Assembly: GCA_015487335.1 (NCBI GenBank)
Contig: WFPZ01000249.1
Span: 1-7,674 of the forward strand
Source of the DNA: Paracoccaceae bacterium
GTDB lineage: Bacteria; Pseudomonadota; Alphaproteobacteria; Rhodobacterales; Rhodobacteraceae
Direction of reading: 5' to 3'
Length of the DNA: 7,674 nucleotides
Position 1 is the stretch's first letter; the number at the start of each line of letters is the position of its first letter. Below, piece after piece: positions 1-5,661 of this stretch. Position numbers and translations under genes: made by a program. A model generated the notes under the pieces. That model saw only the letters and a list, made by a program, of their open reading frames with translations. It did not search any database and was not told the origin of the DNA.

Positions 1-1122
1 TCCTCGGTGGCGGCGATCCTGCTGGTGGTCACGCTGGTTTCGGTGGAGGCGCTGCCGGCGGCGGCGGGGGCTTCGGTGGTGCTTGGCGCCAATCTCGGCT
101 CGGCCACCCTGCCGATCTGGCTGGGCCGCGGCATGGCGCCTGCGGGCCGGCGCATCGCCCTGGCCAACCTCGCCCTGCGGGGGCTGGGCGCGGTGGCCGC
201 GCTGCTGGTGATCAATCTCACCCCGGCGCTGTCGCTGTTCGACATCTTTCCCGAGGGCCAGCGGGTGGTCTCGGTGCACCTGACCTTCAACATCCTGCTG
301 CTGGCTCTCGCGCTGCCGGTGGTGGGCCTGCTCGAACGGCCCCTCAGGGCGCTGCTCCCGGACCTGCCCGACAAGGGCACCGATGCCTTCCGCCCGGCCA
401 GCGCGCTCGACCGGAAGGTGATCGACAACCCCTCGCTGGCCATCGCCAGCCTCACCCGCGAGGTGCTGCGCATGGGGCAGATCGTCGAGGTCATGGCCCG
501 CCCGGTGATGGAGCTTTACGAAAAATACGACCCCGAGCGCATCAAGGCGATCCGCCGGATGGACCGGCAGGTGAACGAGGCGCTCTCGGGCATCCGCCGC
601 TATGCCGCCTCGATTCCGCGCGAGGCGCTGAGCAAGGAAGAAAGCCGCCGCATCCGCTCGCTGACGGAATACGCCATCAACCTGGAAAGCGCGGGCGACA
701 TCATCTCCAAGCGGCTCATGTCCCTTGCCGAGGAAAAGGGGCGCAAGCGCCTGCGGCTCAGCGCCGAGGGCTGGTCGGAGCTGCGCGCCATGCACGAGCG
801 GCTGATGCACAACATGGGGCTGGCCTTCAACGTGCTGGTCTCGGGCGACCTCGACTGCGCCCGCCTGCTGATCGAGGAAAAGGCCGAGATGGCCCGGCGC
901 GAGCGCAAGAGCCGCAAGAAGCACCTCAACCGGCTGCGCCAGGGGGTGGAGCAGAGCTTCGAGAGCTCCGATCTGCATCTCGAGACCCTGCGCTGGCTGA
1001 AGGACCTCAACTCGCAGATCTCGGCCGTGGCCTACCCCATCCTCTACCAGCACGGCCAGCTGCTGGAGACCCGCCTGGTGCATGACATGGACAAGGCCGG
1101 GCTGGGCGGCGGCGCGGGCTGA
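1..1122 (+). CDS. Na/Pi cotransporter family protein with PhoU-like C-terminal domain (5' partial)
   Basis: The reading frame is open from the first base, so the N-terminus lies outside the window and the GTG at 7 is not a credible start. The visible ~373 residues begin in the membrane part. A GANLGSATLP motif near residue 28 resembles the conserved GANxGTT of the second Na/Pi repeat in NptA/YjbB-type carriers. Two further hydrophobic helices follow (about 50-70 and 90-112). From about residue 130 to the end the protein is soluble, charged and helical, with PhoU-like signatures (NLESAGDII near 225, DLNSQISAVAYPIL near 337). Family members are inner-membrane phosphate transporters, with the PhoU-like part thought to regulate flux. 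The gene ends 101 bases before tupB on the same strand and has no evident functional link to it. The exact substrate is inferred from the family only. Confidence 0.85.
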   Translation, partial: SSVAAILLVVTLVSVEALPAAAGASVVLGANLGSATLPIWLGRGMAPAGRRIALANLALRGLGAVAALLVINLTPALSLFDIFPEGQRVVSVHLTFNILLLALALPVVGLLERPLRALLPDLPDKGTDAFRPASALDRKVIDNPSLAIASLTREVLRMGQIVEVMARPVMELYEKYDPERIKAIRRMDRQVNEALSGIRRYAASIPREALSKEESRRIRSLTEYAINLESAGDIISKRLMSLAEEKGRKRLRLSAEGWSELRAMHERLMHNMGLAFNVLVSGDLDCARLLIEEKAEMARRERKSRKKHLNRLRQGVEQSFESSDLHLETLRWLKDLNSQISAVAYPILYQHGQLLETRLVHDMDKAGLGGGAG

Positions 1123-1126
1123 GCCC

Positions 1127-1141
1127 CGGGGGCGGGCCCCG
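1127..1141 (+). terminator. Possible GC-rich stem-loop after the Na/Pi transporter gene
   Basis: Five bases after the stop codon, CGGGG (1127-1131) can pair with CCCCG (1137-1141) around a 5-base loop. There is no T-run after it, so it is not a classical intrinsic terminator. In DNA this GC-rich the pairing could be chance. It would fit weak termination or 3'-end protection between the transporter gene and the tup operon. Confidence 0.2.
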
Positions 1142-1157
1142 CCGGTGCACTCCGCCC

Positions 1158-1186
1158 TTGGCCGCGAGGCGCAAATCCCCTACCGT
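1158..1186 (+). promoter_or_regulatory. Weak candidate promoter for the tup operon
   Basis: TTGGCC (1158-1163) and TACCGT (1181-1186) are separated by 17 bases and sit 38 bases before the chosen tupB start. The match to sigma-70 consensus is poor at -10 (3 of 6), as is common in alphaproteobacteria. I saw no convincing operator palindrome for a ModE/TunR-type metal regulator in the 101-base gap. Read-through from the upstream gene is also possible. Confidence 0.22.
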
Positions 1187-1223
1187 TTTCCCAGTGGTGC
1201 GTCAGTTCAGGAAAGTCGCCCGG

Positions 1224-1922
1224 ATGTCCGAAGGATTCGCCCAGGCCTTCCGAATGATCGCGGGGCTGGACCGCGAACTGTTCGAGATCATCCTGCTCTC
1301 GATCCGGGTTTCCTTCACCGCGGTGCTGCTGGCCCTGCTGGTGGCGCTGCCCTTCGCCGCGGTGCTGGCGGTCGGGCGGTTTCCCGGCCGCCGGGGGCTG
1401 ATCGTGCTGGTGAACGCGATGATGGGCCTGCCGCCGGTGGTGGTGGGGCTGGCGCTTTATCTTCTGTTCTCGCGCAGCGGGCCGCTGGGGGTGCTGGAGC
1501 TTCTCTACACGCCCACGGCGATGATCATCGCCCAGATGGTGCTGGTGATCCCGATCGTCACCGCCATCTCGCGCCAGGTCATCGCCGACATGCATGCCGA
1601 ATACGACGAGATGCTGCGCACCCTGGGGGCCAGCCGCATCCAGATGCTGGGCACCGTCTTGTGGGAGGCGCGGAGCGCGCTCATGACGGTGGCGCTGGCC
1701 GGTCTGGGGCGGGCGCTGTCGGAGGTGGGGGCAGTGATGATCGTTGGCGGCAACATCAACCACGTCACCCGGGTGATGACCACCGCGGTGGCGCTGGAAA
1801 CCTCAAGGGGCAACCTCGGGCTGGCGCTGGCGCTGGGGCTGATCCTGCTGGTGCTCTCGCTGCTGGTGAATACCGCGGTTGCGCTTCTGCGCAGCGAATG
1901 GCGCGAGGCCGCCCATGCCTGA
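1224..1922 (+). CDS. tupB: Tungstate ABC transporter permease TupB
   Basis: This 232-residue inner-membrane protein is the channel subunit of a tungstate importer. About five hydrophobic segments are visible (roughly residues 21-50, 58-82, 98-120, 153-175, 197-222). A BPD-transporter EAA-type loop lies at about 128-150, containing the TLGAS...LWEAR pattern, and is followed by GRALSEVGAVMIVGGNI, typical of molybdate/tungstate/sulfate-type permeases. The ATG at 1224 is chosen because AGGAAAG (1209-1215) sits 8 bases upstream. An in-frame ATG at 1158 would add 22 residues without a comparable ribosome-binding site. The stop overlaps the tupC start by 8 bases (ATGCCTGA, 1915-1922), indicating translational coupling. 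Substrate assignment rests on the adjacent TupA-like binding protein. Molybdate cannot be excluded from the permease alone. Confidence 0.9.
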   Translation: MSEGFAQAFRMIAGLDRELFEIILLSIRVSFTAVLLALLVALPFAAVLAVGRFPGRRGLIVLVNAMMGLPPVVVGLALYLLFSRSGPLGVLELLYTPTAMIIAQMVLVIPIVTAISRQVIADMHAEYDEMLRTLGASRIQMLGTVLWEARSALMTVALAGLGRALSEVGAVMIVGGNINHVTRVMTTAVALETSRGNLGLALALGLILLVLSLLVNTAVALLRSEWREAAHA

Positions 1923-2664
1923 GCTCCGCGTCCTGCCCCTGCACCCGCCGGTGCATCCCCACCCGCAGGGGGCGCTGTTGCGGGCGCGCGGGCTTGTCAT
2001 CCGGCGCGGCGGCAACACCCTGCTGGGCGGGCTGAGCTTCGAGCTGCCCGCCTCGGGGATCACCGCCATGCTCGGCCCCAACGGCGCCGGCAAGAGCCTG
2101 CTGCTGCGCGCCCTGGCCGGGCTGCTGACACCCGACGAGGGCGAGGTGGCGCTGCACCCCGACATCCGCGGCGCGGTGGCCCTGGTGCCCCAGAGCCCGG
2201 TGCTCCTGCGCCGCTCGGTGCGGGGCAACCTGCTGCACGCCCTGGCCATCGCCGGGGTGCCGCGGCGCATGCGCTCGGGGCGGCTGGCCGAATTGCTGGT
2301 GATGGCCGACCTGACCCGCTGCGCCGAGCGCCCGGCCCGCGCGCTCTCGGGCGGCGAGCAGCAGCGGCTGGCCATCGTGCGCGCCCTGGCCCGCCAGCCG
2401 CGGCTGCTGCTGCTCGACGAGCCCACCGCCAGCCTCGACCCCCGCTCCACCGCCGCCATCGAGGCCCTGACCCGCAAGGTGGTGGCCGCCGGCTGCAAGG
2501 TGGTTTTCGTCACCCACGACTGGGCCCAGGCCGAGCGCCTGGCCGACGAGGTGATCTTTCTGCACCGCGGCCGCATCGCCGAGGTGACGCCGGCCCGGCG
2601 CTTCTTCCGCGCCCCCGCCTCCGAAGCGGCGCGCGCCTACAGGAACGGAGGGCTGTTGCTGTGA
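1915..2664 (+). CDS. tupC: Tungstate ABC transporter ATP-binding protein TupC
   Basis: This 249-residue ATPase drives the importer from the cytoplasmic face. All ABC motifs are intact: Walker A GPNGAGKS (54-61), Q-loop Q93, signature LSGGEQ (144-149), Walker B LLLLDEP (164-170), D-loop SLD (173-175) and switch histidine H201. It ends soon after the nucleotide-binding domain, with no C-terminal MOP/TOBE domain. That separates it from ModC-type molybdate ATPases and fits TupC. The start at 1915 is supported by GAGG (1905-1908) 6 bases upstream and by overlap with the tupB stop. A longer in-frame ATG at 1879 lies deep in tupB and is not needed. The first ~20 residues before the ABC core are unusually His/Pro-rich (HPPVHPHP, 10-17). 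The 3' end overlaps tupA by 4 bases. Confidence 0.92.
   Translation: MPELRVLPLHPPVHPHPQGALLRARGLVIRRGGNTLLGGLSFELPASGITAMLGPNGAGKSLLLRALAGLLTPDEGEVALHPDIRGAVALVPQSPVLLRRSVRGNLLHALAIAGVPRRMRSGRLAELLVMADLTRCAERPARALSGGEQQRLAIVRALARQPRLLLLDEPTASLDPRSTAAIEALTRKVVAAGCKVVFVTHDWAQAERLADEVIFLHRGRIAEVTPARRFFRAPASEAARAYRNGGLLL
2647..2652 (+). promoter_or_regulatory. Ribosome-binding site deciding the tupA GTG start
   Basis: GGAGGG lies inside the tupC 3' end, 8 bases before GTG at 2661. It supports this GTG over the nearby ATG at 2665, which is in another frame. The GTGA overlap (2661-2664) allows re-initiation by ribosomes finishing tupC. Confidence 0.65.
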
Positions 2665-3509
2665 ATGCCCGCACCCTTGCCCCGCGCCTGTGGCTTGCCC
2701 TGCTGACGGCGCTTTTCCCGCCCCTGACCGCCCTTGCCGGCGAGGGGCCGTTCATCATTCTGCAATCCACGACTTCGACCCAGAATTCAGGGCTTTACGA
2801 GGCGATCTTGCCACAGTTCACCGCGACCACCGGCATCGAGGTGCGGGTGGTGGCGGTGGGCACGGGCCAGGCGCTGCGCAATGCGCGCAACTGCGACGGC
2901 GACGTGGTGATCGTCCATGCCAGGGCGGCGGAAGAGGCCTTCGTGGCCGCCGGCTACGGGCTGGAACGGCACAACCTGATGTACAACGATTTCGTCATCG
3001 TCGGCCCGGGGGACGATCCGGCCGGGGTGGCCGGGGCCGGATCGGCGGCCGAGGCCCTGCGCGCGATTGCCCGCGCCCGCGCCCCCTTTGCCTCGCGCGG
3101 CGACGACAGCGGCACCCACAAGAAGGAGATGGCCCTGTGGGCGGCGGCCGGGCTCGACCCGCTGGCGGCCAGCGGCGCCTGGTACCGCGAGACGGGCTCG
3201 GGCATGGGCGCCACGCTGAACGCCGCGGTGGGGATGCGCGCCTATGCGCTCACCGACCGGGCGACATGGATCTCCTTCGCCAACAAGGACGATTTCCGCA
3301 TTCTTTTCGAGGGCGACCCGGCGCTGTTCAACCAGTACGGGATCATCATGGCAAACCCCGCCAACTGCCCCGACGTGAAGGCCGAGGCCGCGCGGCGCTT
3401 CATCGGCTGGATGCTTTCGGAGGCAGGCCAGCGGGCCATCGCCGCCTACCGGATGGGCGGCCAGCAGCTGTTCTACCCCAACGCGGAAGAACAGGGCCAG
3501 GACCATTGA
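2661..3509 (+). CDS. tupA: Tungstate-binding periplasmic protein TupA
   Basis: This 282-residue exported oxyanion-binding protein captures tungstate in the periplasm and delivers it to TupB. It starts with GTG. Residues 1-26 form a Sec signal peptide with a hydrophobic core and likely cleavage after ALA. Family motifs in order are STTSTQNSGLY (36-46; the TupA TTTS ligand motif with Ser in the first place), VGTGQAL (66-72), FVIVGP (111-116), SRGDDSGTHKKE (145-156), ETGSGMGATL (177-186) and LTDR (197-200). These separate TupA from ModA and WtpA. Two cysteines remain in the mature protein (C78, C236); a disulfide is possible but not shown. It is the last gene of the tupBCA operon and ends 7 bases from the convergent fdh operon, consistent with supplying metal to that enzyme. 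Actual W versus Mo selectivity is inferred. Confidence 0.92.
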   Translation: MNARTLAPRLWLALLTALFPPLTALAGEGPFIILQSTTSTQNSGLYEAILPQFTATTGIEVRVVAVGTGQALRNARNCDGDVVIVHARAAEEAFVAAGYGLERHNLMYNDFVIVGPGDDPAGVAGAGSAAEALRAIARARAPFASRGDDSGTHKKEMALWAAAGLDPLAASGAWYRETGSGMGATLNAAVGMRAYALTDRATWISFANKDDFRILFEGDPALFNQYGIIMANPANCPDVKAEAARRFIGWMLSEAGQRAIAAYRMGGQQLFYPNAEEQGQDH

Positions 3510-3516
3510 CCTGAAG

Positions 3517-3645
3517 CTACTCGTCCAGCCTCACGTCCTCGCTTATCCGTACGTCGGCGCTGGAAAAGGGCAGCGACCGCAGGATCAGATTGCCGCCCAC
3601 GGCCACCACGGCCAGCACGATCAGGCTTGTCACGAATGCGCGCAT
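3517..3645 (-). CDS. Small single-pass membrane protein at the end of the formate dehydrogenase operon (42 aa)
   Basis: Read from ATG at 3645 to TAG at 3519-3517, this frame encodes 42 residues. It begins MRAFVTSLIVLAVVAVGGNL, is hydrophobic to about residue 22, and then has a polar, acidic tail (PFSSADVRISEDVRLDE). GAGG (complement of 3651-3654) stands 5 bases before the ATG, and the start is only 26 nt after the stop of the cytochrome b subunit gene, so co-transcription is very likely. The layout of one helix plus a short tail resembles small accessory subunits of respiratory complexes such as CydX or CcoQ, but no homology to them is claimed. It could be a formate dehydrogenase mini-subunit, an assembly aid or an unrelated small protein. 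I do not recognise a named family. Confidence 0.6.
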   Translation of the reverse strand: MRAFVTSLIVLAVVAVGGNLILRSLPFSSADVRISEDVRLDE

Positions 3646-3671
3646 CCTTGCCTCGTCCTTGTATTACCCGG

Positions 3672-4922
3672 TCATTCGACCGGCTGTGCCGGCGGTGTGT
3701 CTTCCGCCGCACCCATGGCCTTTTCCTGCTCTTCGGCCCAGATGCTGTGGTGCTCGCGCGCCCAGTTGCGGTCCACCTTGCCGCGGCCCATGGCGCTGAA
3801 GGCGCCCTCCATGCCGATGGTGCCGATATAGATATGCGCGAAGATCACCCCGATCATCACCATGGCGATGATGCTGTGCCACAGCTGCGCCAGCTGCATA
3901 TCCTCGACCGGCAGCAGCCCCTCCGGCAGGCCCGGATCGGCCCCCACCAGCCCGCCCGCAGCATTGATGAATGCATAAATGCGATCGAAGATCGGCAGCT
4001 GGTAGGGAAACAGCAGCGACAGCCCGGTCAGCGCCACCGAGGTACCCAGGAGCGTCACCAGCCAGAAGACGATCTTCTGGCCGGCGTTGAACTTGCGTGC
4101 CGGCACGTGCACCCCCTTGGAGAACAACCCTCCCCCCTTCAACAGCCAGGTGATGTCCTCGCGCGAGGGCAGGTTCCAGGCGACCCATTGCACGAAGACC
4201 ATCACCAGCCCGAGGATGAAGGCCCAGGCCACGTTGTTGTGCACCTGCTTGGTGAGCGCGGTCACGGTAGCATAACTGTCGCGGCCGATCAGCTCGATCA
4301 GCGCCAGCCGCCCGTAGAGCGACCACAGCCCCGTCAGCCCCAGCAGGATGAAGGAGCTGGCCAGCAGCCAGTGGCTGATCCGCTCCATTTCCGTGAAGCG
4401 CGGGATCTCGACGCCGGAAAAGCCTGTTTCCAGCCGCACCCGACCGCGTAGCAGGAAGAACAGCGCCAGAAGCAGGATCACCCCGCCCAGTCCGATCGCC
4501 CCGTTCCTGGCCACGGTGGTGCGTTCTTCCAGCCAGCGCATGCCGGCGTCCTGGATCAGAACTCCCTCTACCGGCCCGCGGGCCGAAACCGTGGGGTCGA
4601 TCTCGTTGAAGCGGATGCGCCGCCACAGGTCCGGGTCGGAGGCCCCACCCAGGATACCCAGCTGCTCGCGCGCCGCCTCCGGGGTCAGGTCGGTCCCGAG
4701 GAACTGGCGGCGGATGTCGTTGGAAACCTTCTCGCCGCGCTGGCGGGCGAGGATGTCTTCCAGCGTCTGCGAGGGCGAGGCATCAAGCGGCAGGGGCCGG
4801 GCACGTTCATCCCCGCCCTGCGCCCGAAGCGCCCCCGTGCCCGCCACCGACAGCGCCAGCACCAGCGCCGTGATCAGCAGCATCAAGGCGCGGCCTGCCC
4901 ACAGGTTGTTGCGTTTCCACAT
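3672..4922 (-). CDS. fdh3C: Formate dehydrogenase gamma subunit (cytochrome b556 type) with N-terminal extension
   Basis: This 416-residue membrane subunit passes electrons from the iron-sulfur subunit to quinone through two b hemes. The C-terminal ~235 residues match FdnI/FdoI. Candidate heme ligands are H184 (RISHW), H228 (QVHNN), H349 (LWHS) and H363 (FAHIYIGT). The 14-residue spacing of the last pair equals H155/H169 of E. coli FdnI. Before this core is an extra ~180 residues: a signal-like hydrophobic segment (11-33, possible cleavage near ALRA-Q), a probably periplasmic stretch (34-138), a further helix (141-159) and an Arg-rich cytoplasmic link. FdnI is only about 217 residues long. 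The start at 4922 is chosen for its strong GAGGGG 5 bases upstream; ATG at 4952 would add 10 residues with a weaker site. The gene lies 114 nt after the beta subunit gene. The symbol follows Methylobacterium FDH3 usage. Confidence 0.9.
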   Translation of the reverse strand: MWKRNNLWAGRALMLLITALVLALSVAGTGALRAQGGDERARPLPLDASPSQTLEDILARQRGEKVSNDIRRQFLGTDLTPEAAREQLGILGGASDPDLWRRIRFNEIDPTVSARGPVEGVLIQDAGMRWLEERTTVARNGAIGLGGVILLLALFFLLRGRVRLETGFSGVEIPRFTEMERISHWLLASSFILLGLTGLWSLYGRLALIELIGRDSYATVTALTKQVHNNVAWAFILGLVMVFVQWVAWNLPSREDITWLLKGGGLFSKGVHVPARKFNAGQKIVFWLVTLLGTSVALTGLSLLFPYQLPIFDRIYAFINAAGGLVGADPGLPEGLLPVEDMQLAQLWHSIIAMVMIGVIFAHIYIGTIGMEGAFSAMGRGKVDRNWAREHHSIWAEEQEKAMGAAEDTPPAQPVE

Positions 4923-4978
4923 CTGTGCCCCTCTCGTGCCACGGCGGATCATCGCCCCGGCCCGTTTCCGGCCGGTCT

Positions 4979-5006
4979 GCCGGACCCCGAGGTTTCAGGG
5001 CCCGGC
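4979..5006 (-). other. Stem-loop in the mRNA between the beta and gamma subunit genes
   Basis: On the minus-strand transcript the arm from 5006-4998 (GCCGGGCCC) pairs with the arm from 4987-4979 (GGGTCCGGC). This gives a 9-bp stem with one G-U pair and a 10-base loop. No U-run follows, so it is unlikely to be an intrinsic terminator. Its position in the operon's only sizeable internal gap (4923-5036) fits an RNA-processing or stability element that tunes subunit ratio. Chance pairing in GC-rich DNA remains possible. Confidence 0.4.
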
Positions 5007-5036
5007 CGTTCTTGCCCAATGGCGAACGCCAGGCGC

Positions 5037-5648
5037 TCAGCCGCCCTTGCGCCCGTAGGCCGTGCCCCAGCCCCAGGCGCCCGAACCGAAGCCGCGGGCC
5101 ACGATGCGTTCGCGATAGATGGTCGCGATGTCGTCCCCGTCGCCGGCCAGCAGCGCCTTGGTGGCGCACATCTCGGCGCAGATCGGCAGCTTGCCTTCGG
5201 CGATCCGGTTGCGGCCGTATTTCTGGAACTCGGCCATCGAGAAGTTCTCTTCCGGGCCGCCGGCGCAGAAGGTGCATTTGTCCATCTTGCCGCGTGAGCC
5301 GAAGTTGCCCGCCTGCGGGAACTGCGGCGCGCCGAAGGGGCAGGCGTAAAAGCAGTAGCCGCAGCCGATGCACAGATCCTTGCTGTGCAGGACGATGCCC
5401 TCCTCGGTCTGGTAGAACACGTCCACCGGACAGACCGCCATGCAGGGCGCATCGGAGCAGTGCATGCAGGCGATCGAGATCGTCCGCTCGCCGGGCTTGC
5501 CGTCGCCGATGGTGACGACCCGGCGGCGGTTGATCCCCCAGGGCACCTCGTTCTCGTTCTTGCAGGCGGTGACGCAGGCATTGCACTCGATGCAACGCTC
5601 GGCATCGACCAGGAACTTGGCTCTTGCCTTTCCTCCAAGTGCTGACAT
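5037..5648 (-). CDS. fdh3B: Formate dehydrogenase beta subunit, four [4Fe-4S] clusters (FDH3-type)
   Basis: This 203-residue electron-transfer subunit has exactly 16 cysteines in four groups: C19/22/25/29, C61/64/69/73, C93/96/99/103 and C125/128/157/161. This is the pattern of the DMSO-reductase-family ferredoxin subunits that hold four [4Fe-4S] clusters, linking the catalytic pterin site to the cytochrome b subunit. It is clearly shorter than E. coli FdnH/FdoH (about 290-300 residues) and ends in a Gly/Trp-rich tail (GFGSGAWGWGTAYGRKGG). It lacks the C-terminal membrane helix those proteins carry. There is no signal peptide of its own; export, if any, would be with the alpha subunit. The start is secure: GGAGGAG sits 5 bases before the ATG, and the gene begins 13 nt after the alpha stop. 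Confidence 0.93.
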   Translation of the reverse strand: MSALGGKARAKFLVDAERCIECNACVTACKNENEVPWGINRRRVVTIGDGKPGERTISIACMHCSDAPCMAVCPVDVFYQTEEGIVLHSKDLCIGCGYCFYACPFGAPQFPQAGNFGSRGKMDKCTFCAGGPEENFSMAEFQKYGRNRIAEGKLPICAEMCATKALLAGDGDDIATIYRERIVARGFGSGAWGWGTAYGRKGG

Positions 5649-5661
5649 GATCGCTCCTCCC

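Noticed and set aside
1158..1223. Longer tupB start at ATG 1158
   Set aside because: It adds 22 Arg/Lys-containing residues not needed for the fold and has no good ribosome-binding site. ATG 1224 has AGGAAAG at 8-base spacing.
1044..1763. Long antisense open frame opposite the transporter end and tupB
   Set aside because: Its His/Gln/Arg-rich low-complexity composition is typical of a shadow frame in high-GC DNA. tupB on the other strand is well supported.
1879..1914. Longer tupC start at 1879
   Set aside because: It would lie well inside tupB and add 12 residues unrelated to ABC ATPases. ATG 1915 has GAGG at 6-base spacing and forms the stop/start overlap.
1765..2576. Two long antisense open frames opposite tupC
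   Set aside because: They have no recognisable domain and an Arg/Ser/Ala/Gln shadow composition. All ABC motifs lie on the plus strand.
2690..3514. Alternative plus-strand frame over tupA and the antisense frame 2787-3506
   Set aside because: They are Arg/Gly-rich shadow translations; TupA motifs and signal peptide define the real frame.
3510..3660. A bidirectional intrinsic terminator between the convergent operons
   Set aside because: No stem followed by a T-run was found. The only palindrome seen is a short one around CGTACG near 3548, too small to support a terminator.
3627..4626. Long frames on both strands over the gamma subunit gene (3627-4451 plus, 3664-4626 minus)
   Set aside because: They are shadow frames rich in His/Gln/Pro or Ala/Gly/Arg. 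The cytochrome b frame carries the heme histidines and membrane helices.
4923..4952. Gamma subunit start at ATG 4952
   Set aside because: The added residues (MIRRGTRGAQ) include translation of the real SD region, and the upstream site is weaker than GAGGGG before 4922.
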